A stretch of DNA of 64,000 nucleotides, from positions 2,302,001 through 2,366,000 of the forward strand of contig NZ_CP019980.1 in the NCBI RefSeq assembly GCF_002982115.1, in the 5' to 3' direction. The stretch comes from Lysinibacillus sphaericus. GTDB taxonomy: Bacteria; Bacillota; Bacilli; Bacillales_A; Planococcaceae. The notes beneath the pieces were generated by a model. It worked only from the letters and a program-made list of their open reading frames with translations. It did no database searches and was not told where the DNA came from. Positions 19,283 through 29,037 of this stretch are shown in pieces. How positions within the stretch are numbered: position 1 is the first letter of the stretch; each line of letters opens with the position of its first letter. Made by a program: the position numbers and the translations under genes.

Positions 19283-19483
19283 ATGAAACAAGGTACAGTA
19301 AAATGGTTTAACTCAGAAAAAGGTTTTGGATTCATCGAAGTTGAAGGCGAAAACGACGTATTCGTACACTTCTCAGCTATCCAAGGCGAAGGTTTCAAAA
19401 CACTTGACGAAGGTCAAAAAGTGGAATTCGAAGTTGTAGATGGCAACCGCGGACCACAAGCTGCTAACGTAACTAAACTTTAA
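19283..19483 (+). CDS. cold shock protein, CspA/CspB family
   Basis: 66-residue OB-fold single-stranded nucleic-acid chaperone. RNP1 KGFGFIEV and RNP2 VFVHFSAI are intact, and the sequence [10 protein letters not shown] and [10 protein letters not shown] is standard. TTGGAGG lies eight or so bases before the ATG. Expression is expected to depend on a long structured 5' leader with a terminator-like hairpin. Followed by a strong terminator, so it is a single-gene unit. Which Bacillus paralog (CspB, C or D) it corresponds to cannot be decided. Confidence 0.96.
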   Translation: MKQGTVKWFNSEKGFGFIEVEGENDVFVHFSAIQGEGFKTLDEGQKVEFEVVDGNRGPQAANVTKL

Positions 19484-19510
19484 TTCTCGGTAATTAAAAT
19501 TACTTTCGTT

Positions 19511-19548
19511 AAAAAAAGGCACCCTATTTTTATAGGGTGCTTTTTTTG
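19511..19548. terminator. csp terminator
   Basis: Stem AAAAAAAGGCACCCTA / TAGGGTGCTTTTTTT with A- and T-runs. Confidence 0.9.
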
Positions 19549-19690
19549 TATACTTTTGCGCTAGTTCGACAATAGTAAGGGCAGGTATTTTGCTATGGAC
19601 TCGTTTTCAATAGCTCATTTTTAATTATTAATAGGATTATTTTTTCGTTTTGGGGTAAAAGGAAATTAAAGTAGAAGGAGGCAGCTCAAC

Positions 19691-20170
19691 ATGGATAACA
19701 ACGGAAACAAACAGAATAAGCAGGAACATCATGATTATTATCAAACATTGCGGAAGAAACTTGTACAATTTTTCACTTCAAAAACAGGGAAGAATCATCG
19801 ATATGCTGATTATTTATTATTTGTACCTGATATATTTCATTTACTAATTAAAATCGTGACAGATCCTGCAATTGACTCTAAAAGTAAAACATTAATTGGG
19901 GCAACCATTACGTATTTTATTTTCCCAATGGATGTTTTACCAGAAGGTATATTTGGTTTTGGCGGTTTTCTGGATGACTTGATGTTAGCCACGTATGTTC
20001 TTAATATGACGATTAATAAATTGGGCCCTGAAGTGATTGAAAAACATTGGACTGGTGATGAGAAATTGCTTGGACTTTTACAAAAACTAACAGAAACAAG
20101 CGAGGAACTTTTAAGTAAAATGCCTGCAAAATCAATTGTTACAAACTATCTGCACAAAAACAAAAAATAA
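19691..20170 (+). CDS. YkvA-like DUF1232 membrane protein
   Basis: 159-residue protein. The central DUF1232 core TKTLIGATITYFIFPMDVLPE is seen as two short motifs, ATITYFIFP and MDVLPEGIFGFGGFLDD, with the family's proline-Asp turn and two hydrophobic helices (about 70-125). Polar Gln/Asn/Lys-rich N-terminus and a charged C-terminus. Function of the family is unknown; it is thought to sit in the membrane. AAGGAGG precedes the ATG. Confidence 0.82.
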   Translation: MDNNGNKQNKQEHHDYYQTLRKKLVQFFTSKTGKNHRYADYLLFVPDIFHLLIKIVTDPAIDSKSKTLIGATITYFIFPMDVLPEGIFGFGGFLDDLMLATYVLNMTINKLGPEVIEKHWTGDEKLLGLLQKLTETSEELLSKMPAKSIVTNYLHKNKK

Positions 20171-20199
20171 TTGTATTATGTTAACTTAAATTGTTCCGA

Positions 20200-20234
20200 A
20201 TTAAAATCCCCCATTCTTTTAGAAAGGGGGGATT
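20200..20234 (-). terminator. terminator of the DUF2089 operon (minus strand)
   Basis: Stem AATCCCCC / GGGGGGATT; the T-run (complement of TTAAAA at 20201-20206) lies on the minus-strand side. Confidence 0.6.
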
Positions 20235-20273
20235 GTTCGCTTTGTTCACTGTACCTTCTCCACGTACTGCAAA

Positions 20274-20555
20274 CTATAATTTAACCTTCACTTCAGTACC
20301 ATCATTTGCTTTGACATCCACTAGTACGATTCCTTTATAATTTTTCAGCTCCCGAACAATAGGTTTGAGCACTTCTCTATCTATTGGTGGAAAAGTAAAG
20401 TCTATTTTTTTTCTTTCGAAGTGATCTTTTGTCCATTTGTTTGCCATTAGCTGGATAAACTTTGAAGTTAAAATGGAAATAGCGATATTGACAAATGCAT
20501 ATGGAATAGGAATGGTGAAGCGCACACCTTTTGCTTTTACTTTGACATACATCAT
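20274..20555 (-). CDS. hypothetical protein, third gene of DUF2089 operon
   Basis: 93 residues from the ATG at 20555, ten bases after the preceding stop; a longer in-frame reading would overlap that gene. The C-terminal part (FPPIDREVLKPIVREL, then GIVLVDVKANDGTEVKV) parallels the end of the upstream protein (EAIENELDG, then QIVDIKSADGDTVSV), and both have a preceding [V/F]-x-[N/T]-[L/I]-PI stretch. The two look like diverged tandem duplicates. A hydrophobic amphipathic helix (FVNIAISIL) is present but no clear TM span. Function unknown. Confidence 0.65.
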   Translation of the reverse strand: MMYVKVKAKGVRFTIPIPYAFVNIAISILTSKFIQLMANKWTKDHFERKKIDFTFPPIDREVLKPIVRELKNYKGIVLVDVKANDGTEVKVKL

Positions 20556-20565
20556 AAGCGTTTCA

Positions 20566-20958
20566 CTATTCAATAATAACTGAAACGGTATCCCCGTCTG
20601 CAGATTTAATATCAACAATTTGGCCATCTAATTCGTTTTCGATTGCTTCTAAGATAAGGTTGATATCTATATCTTTAACATATTTTTCTGATTGCGGTAT
20701 GCTTGCAGCAATGCTGTGACCTGCCATTAATATTACTTTTACAAGTTTTATAGGCAAATTAACTGTAACATTATCATTTTCGGCAGAAATCACACGAATT
20801 TTTAATGTTTTATCTAAATAGGTAGTTGGTTTTTCTAACGATATATTTCCCGTTTCTTCTTTATCCTTTAATGCTTGAATTAGTTCAGATCCTTTGTCTG
20901 CATCAATTTTTCCTTCTTGAATCATGGTTAACACTCTTGAAATTTCTTCTTTCATCAT
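20566..20958 (-). CDS. SHOCT-like/DUF2089-associated protein
   Basis: 130 residues. N-terminal helix-loop-helix MKEEISRVLTMIQEGKIDADKGSELIQAL is a short-oligomerisation type motif (E-G-K-I-x-x-x-x-x-x-x-L), found in proteins encoded beside DUF2089 regulators; the C-terminal domain (VTVNLPIKLVKVI and QIVDIKSADGDTVSVII) is shared with the next gene. AAGGAGG lies just upstream of two adjacent ATG codons (20958 and 20955); either may be used. No enzyme signature. Probably an envelope-stress or membrane-related operon, by analogy with yvlB-like proteins; weak inference. Confidence 0.7.
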   Translation of the reverse strand: MMKEEISRVLTMIQEGKIDADKGSELIQALKDKEETGNISLEKPTTYLDKTLKIRVISAENDNVTVNLPIKLVKVILMAGHSIAASIPQSEKYVKDIDINLILEAIENELDGQIVDIKSADGDTVSVIIE

Positions 20959-20968
20959 TGATTCCTCC

Positions 20969-21334
20969 TTATTCTTCTTTTAAAAGTTTAATGGCTTCTT
21001 CAGCTGTGATTTCGCCATTTTCCAACATAGTGACAACTTTTTTTTCGTCGATTTCATTTTTCTTTTTTGGCTCATATCCAAGGGATGAAATAATGTCTGT
21101 TAACTTGCCTCTTACCGTTGGATAGGAAATACCCAATTCTTTTTCAACTTCTTTAATATTCCCTCTGCATGTCAAAAATACTTCCACAAAATGCAGCTGA
21201 TCCTTTGATAAGGAAGCCAGCTTTGATAATTCAAATTCATTTTCAATCGTAGTGTGACAATGAGAGCATTTTAGCCTGGTTATTTTTAATGTTTTACTAC
21301 AGACCGGACAATTTGTAATTACTTTATAAGCCAT
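20969..21334 (-). CDS. DUF2089 family zinc-ribbon / helix-turn-helix protein
   Basis: 121-residue putative regulator and first gene of a three-gene minus-strand operon. N-terminal zinc ribbon CPVCSKTLKITRLKCSHC gives two CxxC knuckles. The middle has an HTH-like segment (GNIKEVEKELGISYPTVRGKL, seen as GNIKEVEKELG and YPTVRGKLTDII) typical of DUF2089. The C-terminal tail EKKVVTMLENGEITAEEAIKLL repeats the helix-loop-helix found at the N-terminus of the next protein, so the two may heterodimerise. AAAGGATG precedes the ATG. Likely autoregulatory (inference). Confidence 0.82.
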   Translation of the reverse strand: MAYKVITNCPVCSKTLKITRLKCSHCHTTIENEFELSKLASLSKDQLHFVEVFLTCRGNIKEVEKELGISYPTVRGKLTDIISSLGYEPKKKNEIDEKKVVTMLENGEITAEEAIKLLKEE

Positions 21335-21716
21335 AGTGTGACATCCTTTCTATTTGTTGATTAAATTATATAATAAAAAATCAATAAAATAAACATTAAA
21401 ATTAAATAAATTAATTTTATTAATAAAAAACTTTAATAATTTAATCATTGATATTAAATTGTAGTTTGATTTTCGATTTATAAGAGCAATAGGAGGAGTG
21501 ACGTATCACTAAATATGAGTGGTTTTTGAAATTGGAATATATTCTTGAAAGAAGGGGAGTACAATTATGTCTAACTGAAAGTATATCGTGTAGTGAAGCG
21601 AATATAATCATGATGAAATGTCAGGAAAGATGTAAAAGGAGAAGCCCCGCCGCTATCTATTGAAGATAGATGGGGGGCTTTTATTAATCATAGAAGTACA
21701 TCAGTTGCTAAGTTAA
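21335..21716. other. very AT-rich intergenic region with an orphan translation start
   Basis: 382 bases. The first 130 are A/T runs typical of an upstream promoter region for the DUF2089 operon. On the plus strand, AAGGGGAG at about 21554 precedes ATG TCT AAC TGA, a start followed by an immediate stop; inserting one G after TG would open a 13-codon frame. No real gene is supported here. Confidence 0.35.
21642..21685 (+). terminator. orphan plus-strand terminator
   Basis: Stem AAGCCCC-CTATCT / AGATAG-GGGGCTT followed by TTATT. It faces the plus strand although no plus-strand gene is recognised in the preceding 700 bases, so it may end a small RNA or a lost gene. Confidence 0.6.
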
Positions 21717-22541
21717 TTACGATGCATTAATAGTTTGCTCGATTTGTTCTTGTAAAACATGTACAGGTATAAACAATCCTACTCGTCCATAAGGCTCCTT
21801 TTTTATGGTGGCGAACACAATACCAATAACATCACCGTCTGTATTAAGAACAGGGCTCCCACTATTGCCTTTGTATACAGGTGCTTGCATCATCATAACG
21901 GGCACTTGCCAATCATCAAGATAAATTTCTTTTAGTAATGTTCCTTTATTTGCAATACCTGTGAAAGCTAGTGGATTACCAATGAAATAAACTGCCTCAT
22001 CTTCTTGATAACTAGGGCGATTGGCAAGCGTTAACGACGGTAGGTTGGTACCAGTAACTTGCAAAAGAGCTAAATCGACTTCAGGAAAACTTTGTACTAA
22101 TTGTGCTTCCATAAGCCCTTGTTCTGGAAAGACAACAGACAATGTAAGCGCATTTTCCACCACATGGGCATTTGTTACTATTAAGCCATCTGGAGAAATG
22201 ACAAAGCCTGTCCCTTTACTAGAGCCAGTAGAGACTTCAACAATCGCTTTTTTATACGTTTGAATATCTTCTTGCTTTGATAATTGGCTAGAGACCTTGA
22301 GAAATTCAATAGCTGGTATCGAGTAAATTTGGAAAATCAGCGCAAATGTATTCATAAATAAGACGAACGCCATGCACCATATCATCCATTTAATAATAGG
22401 CTTCTGCTTCTTCGGCTTGCTTCCTTGCAGGCGTCTTTCCCGTTCTTCAGCTAAAGCCTTTTGTTGCTCTGCCAGAACAAGTTCAATCAATTCCTCTTCT
22501 GTTAACTCTTCTTCAGTAGTGTGCTTATGTATATCGCTCAT
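21717..22541 (-). CDS. membrane-anchored trypsin-like serine protease (HtrA-like, no PDZ)
   Basis: 274 residues. An acidic, Glu-rich cytosolic N-terminus (1-48) is followed by one transmembrane helix (about 50-73) and an extracellular S1C protease domain. The catalytic triad is complete: His126 in TNAHVV, Asp156 in EVDLALL, Ser228 in GNSGSP. No PDZ domain follows, unlike HtrA/DegP, so regulation by peptide binding is not expected. Probably degrades or trims misfolded surface proteins. AAGGAGG is well placed before the ATG. The next gene downstream is a lipoprotein, about 60 bases after a small terminator. Confidence 0.9.
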   Translation of the reverse strand: MSDIHKHTTEEELTEEELIELVLAEQQKALAEERERRLQGSKPKKQKPIIKWMIWCMAFVLFMNTFALIFQIYSIPAIEFLKVSSQLSKQEDIQTYKKAIVEVSTGSSKGTGFVISPDGLIVTNAHVVENALTLSVVFPEQGLMEAQLVQSFPEVDLALLQVTGTNLPSLTLANRPSYQEDEAVYFIGNPLAFTGIANKGTLLKEIYLDDWQVPVMMMQAPVYKGNSGSPVLNTDGDVIGIVFATIKKEPYGRVGLFIPVHVLQEQIEQTINAS

Positions 22542-22564
22542 GTAAGCTACCTCCTTACTTAAAG

Positions 22565-22590
22565 AAAAAGGCGCCAGAGAGACGCCGATG
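22565..22590 (-). terminator. terminator upstream of the protease gene, ending the lipoprotein gene
   Basis: On the minus strand GGCGTC / GGCGCC stem followed by TTTTTC. Confidence 0.55.
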
Positions 22591-22598
22591 TAGACAAT

Positions 22599-23255
22599 TT
22601 ATTCGATTTTTTGAAGCGTTGAAGTGACCGTAAAAACTTCTTCCTTATTTGTTTTCATTTCGTCTTTAGTATGGATCAGCCCCACACCTTTGGCAAAGTA
22701 TTTTGTCGTCGTCATGTTGTCCTTTGTTTTCCTAAGCTCAATTACATTGTGGAAAGTGGCGAAGCTCGTTGTGATAGCGGCAGTAGTTGATAGAATGACC
22801 CAACCATCAAAGCGATGCCCAACTTGCAGCGGTTGTTGTAAAATCGTTTCCATAACCGGAAAGGTTGCTATTTCTTGAGCTGTTGGCACTGTAGGAGCTT
22901 CTTCGACCGCTTCCATATAAACAAGTTCTATTGCGGTATTTGTAATACGATAAACTTTTAATAAAATGACACCGCCATTATTTTCGATTTGTGCAATTGA
23001 CGTTTTATCGATATAGCTTGTCTGAAGTGTGTAACTAGCAAATTCGTTGCCTTCACCTTGAAAATAAGCTGTTGATCCATCTGGAGGGAAATAGTCAGTT
23101 ATCAGTCCTGCATCTAGCTGTTTTGTATTTTGCTCATCTGTTTGGGTCTTGTTATGATTCGTTGCAAGGCTAGCTTGTTCCTGACGCTCAGTTTTTGGAT
23201 TGTTTGTACAGCCAACAAGAATGAGTGCTAGACATAAGAATATGATTTGTCTCAT
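22599..23255 (-). CDS. hypothetical lipoprotein
   Basis: 218-residue secreted lipoprotein. Signal peptide MRQIIFLCLALILVG with lipobox LVGC (Cys16), then a polar Gln/Asn/Thr linker and a beta-rich domain: ITDYFPPDGSTAYFQGEGNEF, split as ITDYFPPDGS and YFQGEGNEFASY, with later GVGLIHT. The pattern resembles extracellular beta-sheet lipoproteins of spore-formers but no named family is recognised. AAAGGAG lies six bases before the ATG at 23255, so the in-frame start at 23273 is rejected. Confidence 0.8.
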   Translation of the reverse strand: MRQIIFLCLALILVGCTNNPKTERQEQASLATNHNKTQTDEQNTKQLDAGLITDYFPPDGSTAYFQGEGNEFASYTLQTSYIDKTSIAQIENNGGVILLKVYRITNTAIELVYMEAVEEAPTVPTAQEIATFPVMETILQQPLQVGHRFDGWVILSTTAAITTSFATFHNVIELRKTKDNMTTTKYFAKGVGLIHTKDEMKTNKEEVFTVTSTLQKIE

Positions 23256-23314
23256 ATCCAACTCCTTTGCCATTTTTCTTTAAGTATACGTGAAGTGACG
23301 ACTAGATACGAATA

Positions 23315-24310
23315 TTAACAGAACCAACTCTCTAAAAATGTAATGCGTTTTTGCGTTGCATCCACTTTGACACGTAAACCAAGTGGCATTGCGTGCAATG
23401 GGTGTGTATGACAACAATCCACCTCCGCCAAGATTGGGATGGCTAACCCGTCCAGCTGTTCTAACAGAACATCGTATGGTTTTCGTCCTGTTCCTTCATC
23501 ATCGTATTGCTCATGTTTACCTAAAATAATTGCGGAAATGTTGTTAAAGAAGCCATGTAATTTTAGCATGGCGAAGTTTTTCTCCACTACAGCAATCGTT
23601 TTAGATGTATCTTCTAACAGTAAAATATCGCCTTCTTTTATTTGTGGGAAAAAGGGGGTTCCTATAAAACCATACATTGTATTGATATTGCCACCAATTA
23701 AACGACCTTCCGCACTTCCTTGTTGTACGGTAATCCATGCATTATCATGTTGTGTTTTTTCTACAGTTTTTTCAAGCCAATTAATACGGTCGTCCGTCCA
23801 GATAGGGGGAGTGGGCATTTCATAAGGAATTGGCACGTCTTGCATAAACAACTCTTTAAAATATTGTTCTGTGTAGTTGACGAATGGTGGGAATTCACCG
23901 AATGTGGATGCAACAGAAGGACCGTAAAACACCGGAATGCCAGTCTTTGCATAGATGGCAAGTAGGATGGCTGTTACATCCGACAAGCCCACAAGTATTT
24001 TAGGCGTTTGTTGTAACGCTGCATAATCTATATAAGGCAACATACTATTTGCATTTGTGCCTCCCATCGTAGGTAATATCATTTTCACCGTAGGATCCCG
24101 TAGTAAATCATTGAGCTCTTGTGCACGCTCCTTTGGCGTACCAGAACGGTATGTATCACTTTTGCCAGTTAATAGACCTTCCTTGATGGTAAAGCCGAGT
24201 GCCTGTAATCTTGCCTTACCTCGTTCATAACGTGCTTTAGCAAGTACTGAAGCTGGTTTGGAGGGCGAATAAATACCAATAGTATCGCCTTGTTTTAATG
24301 GGGAGAACAT
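23315..24310 (-). CDS. LD-carboxypeptidase / MccF-like S66 peptidase
   Basis: 331-residue serine peptidase of family S66, members of which cleave the L,D-bond of cytosolic murein tetrapeptides or detoxify microcin C-like acyl-adenylates. Nucleophile Ser110 lies in ILVGLSDVTA; the Glu/His partners are expected in the later LLLEDTS and CCHTHPLHAMPLG regions. N-terminus GDTIGIYSPSKPA and PTMGGTNANSMLPYID match the family. The latter Asn-rich loop resembles MccF more than LdcA (impression). AAAGAGG precedes the ATG. Single gene. Confidence 0.9.
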   Translation of the reverse strand: MFSPLKQGDTIGIYSPSKPASVLAKARYERGKARLQALGFTIKEGLLTGKSDTYRSGTPKERAQELNDLLRDPTVKMILPTMGGTNANSMLPYIDYAALQQTPKILVGLSDVTAILLAIYAKTGIPVFYGPSVASTFGEFPPFVNYTEQYFKELFMQDVPIPYEMPTPPIWTDDRINWLEKTVEKTQHDNAWITVQQGSAEGRLIGGNINTMYGFIGTPFFPQIKEGDILLLEDTSKTIAVVEKNFAMLKLHGFFNNISAIILGKHEQYDDEGTGRKPYDVLLEQLDGLAIPILAEVDCCHTHPLHAMPLGLRVKVDATQKRITFLESWFC

Positions 24311-24535
24311 AAAATACCTCTTTCCAATTATTTAAGTTGTAGCCCATTATACATGATTTTACAACTATATGGGTGAACTCTACTACTTTATGAAATAGAT
24401 GCTACTATCAACAGAAATTTAGAACATTTGTAGCAAAGTTGATATTGTTATGTATGTTAACCACATTCTAGAAACTTGCGATACTGTTTAGAATTGACTA
24501 TGATAATGTCAGAGTCAAAAAATGGGGGCGATTTG

Positions 24536-25006
24536 ATGTATCGACAAGTAGAAGATTTTCTAAACGACTGGTCAATTGCAGCGGAAGGAACGGTTCAAGT
24601 ACTAAAAGCAATAACGGATGACAAGTTAGAGCAATGTATTGTTGAAGGGCATAATTCGTTAGGTTGGTTAGGCTGGCATTTAGTTGGTGCAGCAGGCTAT
24701 TTTAGTTATTTAGCAGGTTTAACAGTGCCGATGATTCGTCAAGAAGATCCAGTTCCAGCTACAGCAGCTGAAATTGTAGCGACCTATGAAAAGTTAGCCA
24801 ATAGTATTAATGAGGAAGCGGCAAAGCTATCAAATGAGGGCTTACTAGAAGAAGTGAACGGTTTTAAAGGACCGATTTCTAGAGGCGCATTATTACGCGC
24901 AATGATTGATCATCAAACACATCATCGTGGACAAATGACTGTACTATTACGACAAGCTGGTTTACCTGTACCAGGTGTATTAGGACCAACGAAAGAAATG
25001 CAATAA
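24536..25006 (+). CDS. DinB-family four-helix protein
   Basis: 156 residues. A metal-binding four-helix bundle of the DinB/YfiT superfamily: His in LGWHLVGAAG and the HxxxHxR-like DHQTHHRGQM provide the usual His triad. Many members are thiol-S-transferases using bacillithiol; activity here unknown. The ATG at 24536 follows GGGGGCG by five bases and is preferred to the in-frame start at 24476. Ends at a strong terminator. Confidence 0.87.
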   Translation: MYRQVEDFLNDWSIAAEGTVQVLKAITDDKLEQCIVEGHNSLGWLGWHLVGAAGYFSYLAGLTVPMIRQEDPVPATAAEIVATYEKLANSINEEAAKLSNEGLLEEVNGFKGPISRGALLRAMIDHQTHHRGQMTVLLRQAGLPVPGVLGPTKEMQ

Positions 25007-25012
25007 TCTAAT

Positions 25013-25048
25013 GAGACGGCAAATACAAGCAGTATTTGTCGTTTTTTA
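25013..25048 (+). terminator. terminator of the DinB gene
   Basis: Stem ACGGCAAATAC / GTATTTGTCGT followed by TTTTT. Confidence 0.85.
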
Positions 25049-25054
25049 ATTTCC

Positions 25055-25088
25055 AAAATAAAAACTCCCCCAAGTAAGTGGGGGAGCA
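25055..25088 (-). terminator. terminator of the ABC-F gene
   Basis: Minus strand stem CTCCCCCACTT / CTTGGGGGAG followed by TTTTTATTTT. Confidence 0.85.
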
Positions 25089-25119
25089 TCATACTATGAA
25101 ACGTTATTTAGAGAAAGGT

Positions 25120-26954
<1,835 letters not shown>

Positions 26955-27438
26955 TTAAGCAGAAAAGGAGATTTTACCTATTAACTGAGGAATTGGAACA
27001 ACAAACGTTATCTCTGTTTTAAATGAATTGTAATGCAGGGTATCACAGATTGTAACTTGATACACTTAATTAAACCAAAATCGGTGAGAATTATTGATAA
27101 AGTTAGTTATTTGGCAATTTGCCCTATAAGTAAATATAAAAAAGCCCCGTTTCTCGCATTAAAATTGAGAAATTCTCGTTACTCTAGAAAAGCGCACGAT
27201 TGTGGAAAATCATAACCATATTTCTTCTTAAACTAAAGCCTTCGTTCGTTTAAAAAGAAAGGCAAATCTATAAAGAATAGTACATAATTATGATACGGTT
27301 CACCTTAATATAGTTAGTTTCCATTTATATATATGTGTTTACCAGCGATTCATCGCTATTTTCACCAAGACAATGTATAATAAGAAAAGCAGAAGAAGAA
27401 TTCATTTTTCCTCTAGTGAAAAAAAGAGGTGCACTCAC
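26955..27438. other. gene-free stretch upstream of the HEAT-repeat gene
   Basis: About 480 bases with no supported frame. Probably decayed mobile DNA together with the promoter region of the next gene. No terminator or riboswitch was recognised. Confidence 0.3.
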
Positions 27439-27867
27439 TTGAAACAATTTGAAACAGCATTACCTGAGCAGTATGAAACATTAAAAAAACAGGCCAATTA
27501 TACGTCTAGCTGGCGAGAGCGTTTAGCCGCAGTCGAAATATTATCGGCTTATCAACATGACAAAATCATAGATATATTAAAAAATCGTATGGAACATGAT
27601 ACTGTCAACAAGGTCCAATTAGCAGCCTATGAAGCACTTGTGGCGCTTGGCGAGGACGTAGAGAAACCATCACCTGCACGTTTTGATATTATCAAAGGAA
27701 CAGACAAAATTTTCCTACGGGTTAAAAAGAGCTTGCCAAAGGACCATACAGTGGCAGATTTTGCGGATAAACTAAAACGTATGCGTTTAGATGTCTTTGA
27801 TGCGTATGAAGGCGACAAAGGTGCAGAATTTATGAACTGGTTAGAGGAACGTTGGGCAAAATTGTAA
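27439..27867 (+). CDS. HEAT-repeat protein
   Basis: 142-residue soluble protein from a TTG start at 27439, seven bases after AAGAGGTG; an ATG at 27373 in the same frame has no ribosome site. The first 80 residues form HEAT/PBS-lyase-type helical repeats (WRERLAAVEIL and NKVQLAAYEALVALGED). The C-terminal half is a short alpha/beta region ending in MNWLEERWAKL. Such proteins usually mediate protein contacts; no enzymatic function is suggested. Confidence 0.75.
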   Translation: MKQFETALPEQYETLKKQANYTSSWRERLAAVEILSAYQHDKIIDILKNRMEHDTVNKVQLAAYEALVALGEDVEKPSPARFDIIKGTDKIFLRVKKSLPKDHTVADFADKLKRMRLDVFDAYEGDKGAEFMNWLEERWAKL

Positions 27868-27888
27868 CAATAGTTTTACGACTTATGA

Positions 27889-27931
27889 AAGCAAGTCATT
27901 CTCTCCGATTGTGGAGGGAATGGCTTTTTCT
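27889..27931 (+). terminator. terminator of the HEAT-repeat gene
   Basis: Imperfect stem AAGCAAGTCATTCTCTCC / GGAGGGAATGGCTT followed by TTTC. Confidence 0.75.
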
Positions 27932-28423
27932 TATCTTACGCTGCGGTTCATCGAAACTAATATTAAATTGAATTACTTCTTCTATTGATTATCCTTCTTA
28001 TTTAATGATAAAACAAACAACTTATTAACTTAACCTGCTCCTTTATTTTAAGTGAAAATCTGCACAATTTCTTAGCTCCATAACGATTTTCTTTAAATGT
28101 GTTACTCAAGAAAATGGCCCGATTGCAGAACAAGAACAATCCTATCTATCAACCTCTGTTCCAAAACTCGTAATAATCGTTTACATAACAACTGAAAAAA
28201 GCATTAACAAGGGTAGGAACAATCCTTATAGTTAATGCATTTATGAATCATTTATAGCTAAACAATGACATGATTTGCATAGCGCACTGTTGCAACATAA
28301 TCCATAATTAAACTAACATCTTTTCTTAAAAATAGATTTCTATGAATTTAAAGCTGAGCTCTGTGTTTTAATGAGTTCAGCTTTTGCAGTATAAAGATTT
28401 GATTTTATTCTAATAATACATTA
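27932..28423. other. gene-free region with two orphan terminator hairpins
   Basis: No coding frame is supported in about 490 bases. A hairpin GCATTAAC / GTTAATGC at 28201-28239 is followed on the minus strand by TTTTTTC, and AAAGCTGA / TCAGCTTTT at 28351-28386 faces the plus strand. They look like leftovers of deleted genes. Confidence 0.4.
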
Positions 28424-28452
28424 TTGAACAATTAAATCGGTAGTGCTATACT
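28424..28452 (+). promoter_or_regulatory. promoter of the thiamine leader
   Basis: TTGAAC, 17-base spacer, TATACT; start near 28459, about 20 bases before the first TPP aptamer. Confidence 0.75.
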
Positions 28453-28477
28453 TTAATTTGTAATTTCATACAATAAT

Positions 28478-28572
28478 TGCTAGGAGAGCTGGTGTTGCCA
28501 GCTGAGAGTAGAGCCGTAAGCTCATGATCCTTTTACCTGATCTAGATTATGCTGGCGTAGGGAAGCAGATAG
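28478..28572 (+). promoter_or_regulatory. TPP riboswitch (THI box) 1
   Basis: Contains GCTGAGAGT, then ACCTGATCTAGATTATGC and TGGCGTAGGGAAGCAG, the conserved THI-box halves. The usual GAACCTGAUCUGG reads TTACCTGATCTAG, so it is slightly divergent. It is followed by its own terminator, so it forms a complete TPP-off switch. Confidence 0.93.
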
Positions 28573-28589
28573 GATATTGTCTATTATAC

Positions 28590-28628
28590 AAGTCCTTGTT
28601 TCCTTATTGTGGAAGCAAGGGCTTTTTT
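28590..28628 (+). terminator. terminator of TPP riboswitch 1
   Basis: Stem AGTCCTTG-TTCC / GGAA-CAAGGGCT followed by TTTTTT. Confidence 0.88.
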
Positions 28629-28639
28629 ATCTTTCATTA

Positions 28640-28775
28640 ACGGGCTGTATAACCCTCATCTAAAGATTGAGAGAAACGAAGAAGAAAGATGGGGGATAAC
28701 TGCCTGTAAAAGCCGATTGGTTCGACTAACCATCAAGTGGGGATGAAGAAGTCCCGCTTGATGGAAGTTTCACTT
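28640..28775 (+). mobile_element. IS200/IS605-type right-end / omega-RNA-like relic
   Basis: Between the two TPP switches lies a structured sequence: CCCTCATCT pairing with AGATGGGGG; GGTT-CGACT-AACC; and CCATCAAG ... CTTGATGG enclosing GGGA-TGAAGAAG-TCCC, then GAAGTTTCAC. The order (AACC, paired arm, GATGAAGAAG loop, closing arm, GTTTCAC) resembles the transposon right ends that overlap TnpB-guide RNA scaffolds in bacilli (recognised from memory). No tnpA or tnpB frame is present. Could instead be unrelated leader structure. Confidence 0.45.
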
Positions 28776-28807
28776 TATTTGCTATAACATTTTAATTGAA
28801 TATTGAA

Positions 28808-28895
28808 AAGACCACTAGGGGTGCACGGATGTGCTGAGAGAGGAAACTCAACTCTTTGAACCTGATCTAGATCATACTAGCGAAGGGAAGTGGCT
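28808..28895 (+). promoter_or_regulatory. TPP riboswitch (THI box) 2
   Basis: Canonical THI box: ACTAGGGGTGC, GTGCTGAGAG, CTCTTTGAACCTGATCTAG and ATACTAGCGAAGGGAAG, with P1 formed by ACCACT / AGTGG. Controls the tenI-thiS-thiG-thiF operon directly downstream. Confidence 0.95.
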
Positions 28896-28926
28896 TACTT
28901 TTTGTACTTCAATGTACAAGATTTAT

Positions 28927-28965
28927 AGCCACTTCTCTATGCTTGAGGGGTGGCTTTTTGTATGG
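28927..28965 (+). terminator. terminator of TPP riboswitch 2
   Basis: An 11-bp stem AGCCACTTCTC / GAGGGGTGGCT with G-U pairs, then TTTTTG. Confidence 0.85.
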
Positions 28966-29037
28966 AATTATAATGAAAGGAAGTGAACAACAACTTAATT
29001 TCTATTTTAGATATGAAAGAATAGGATGATTTAAGAA

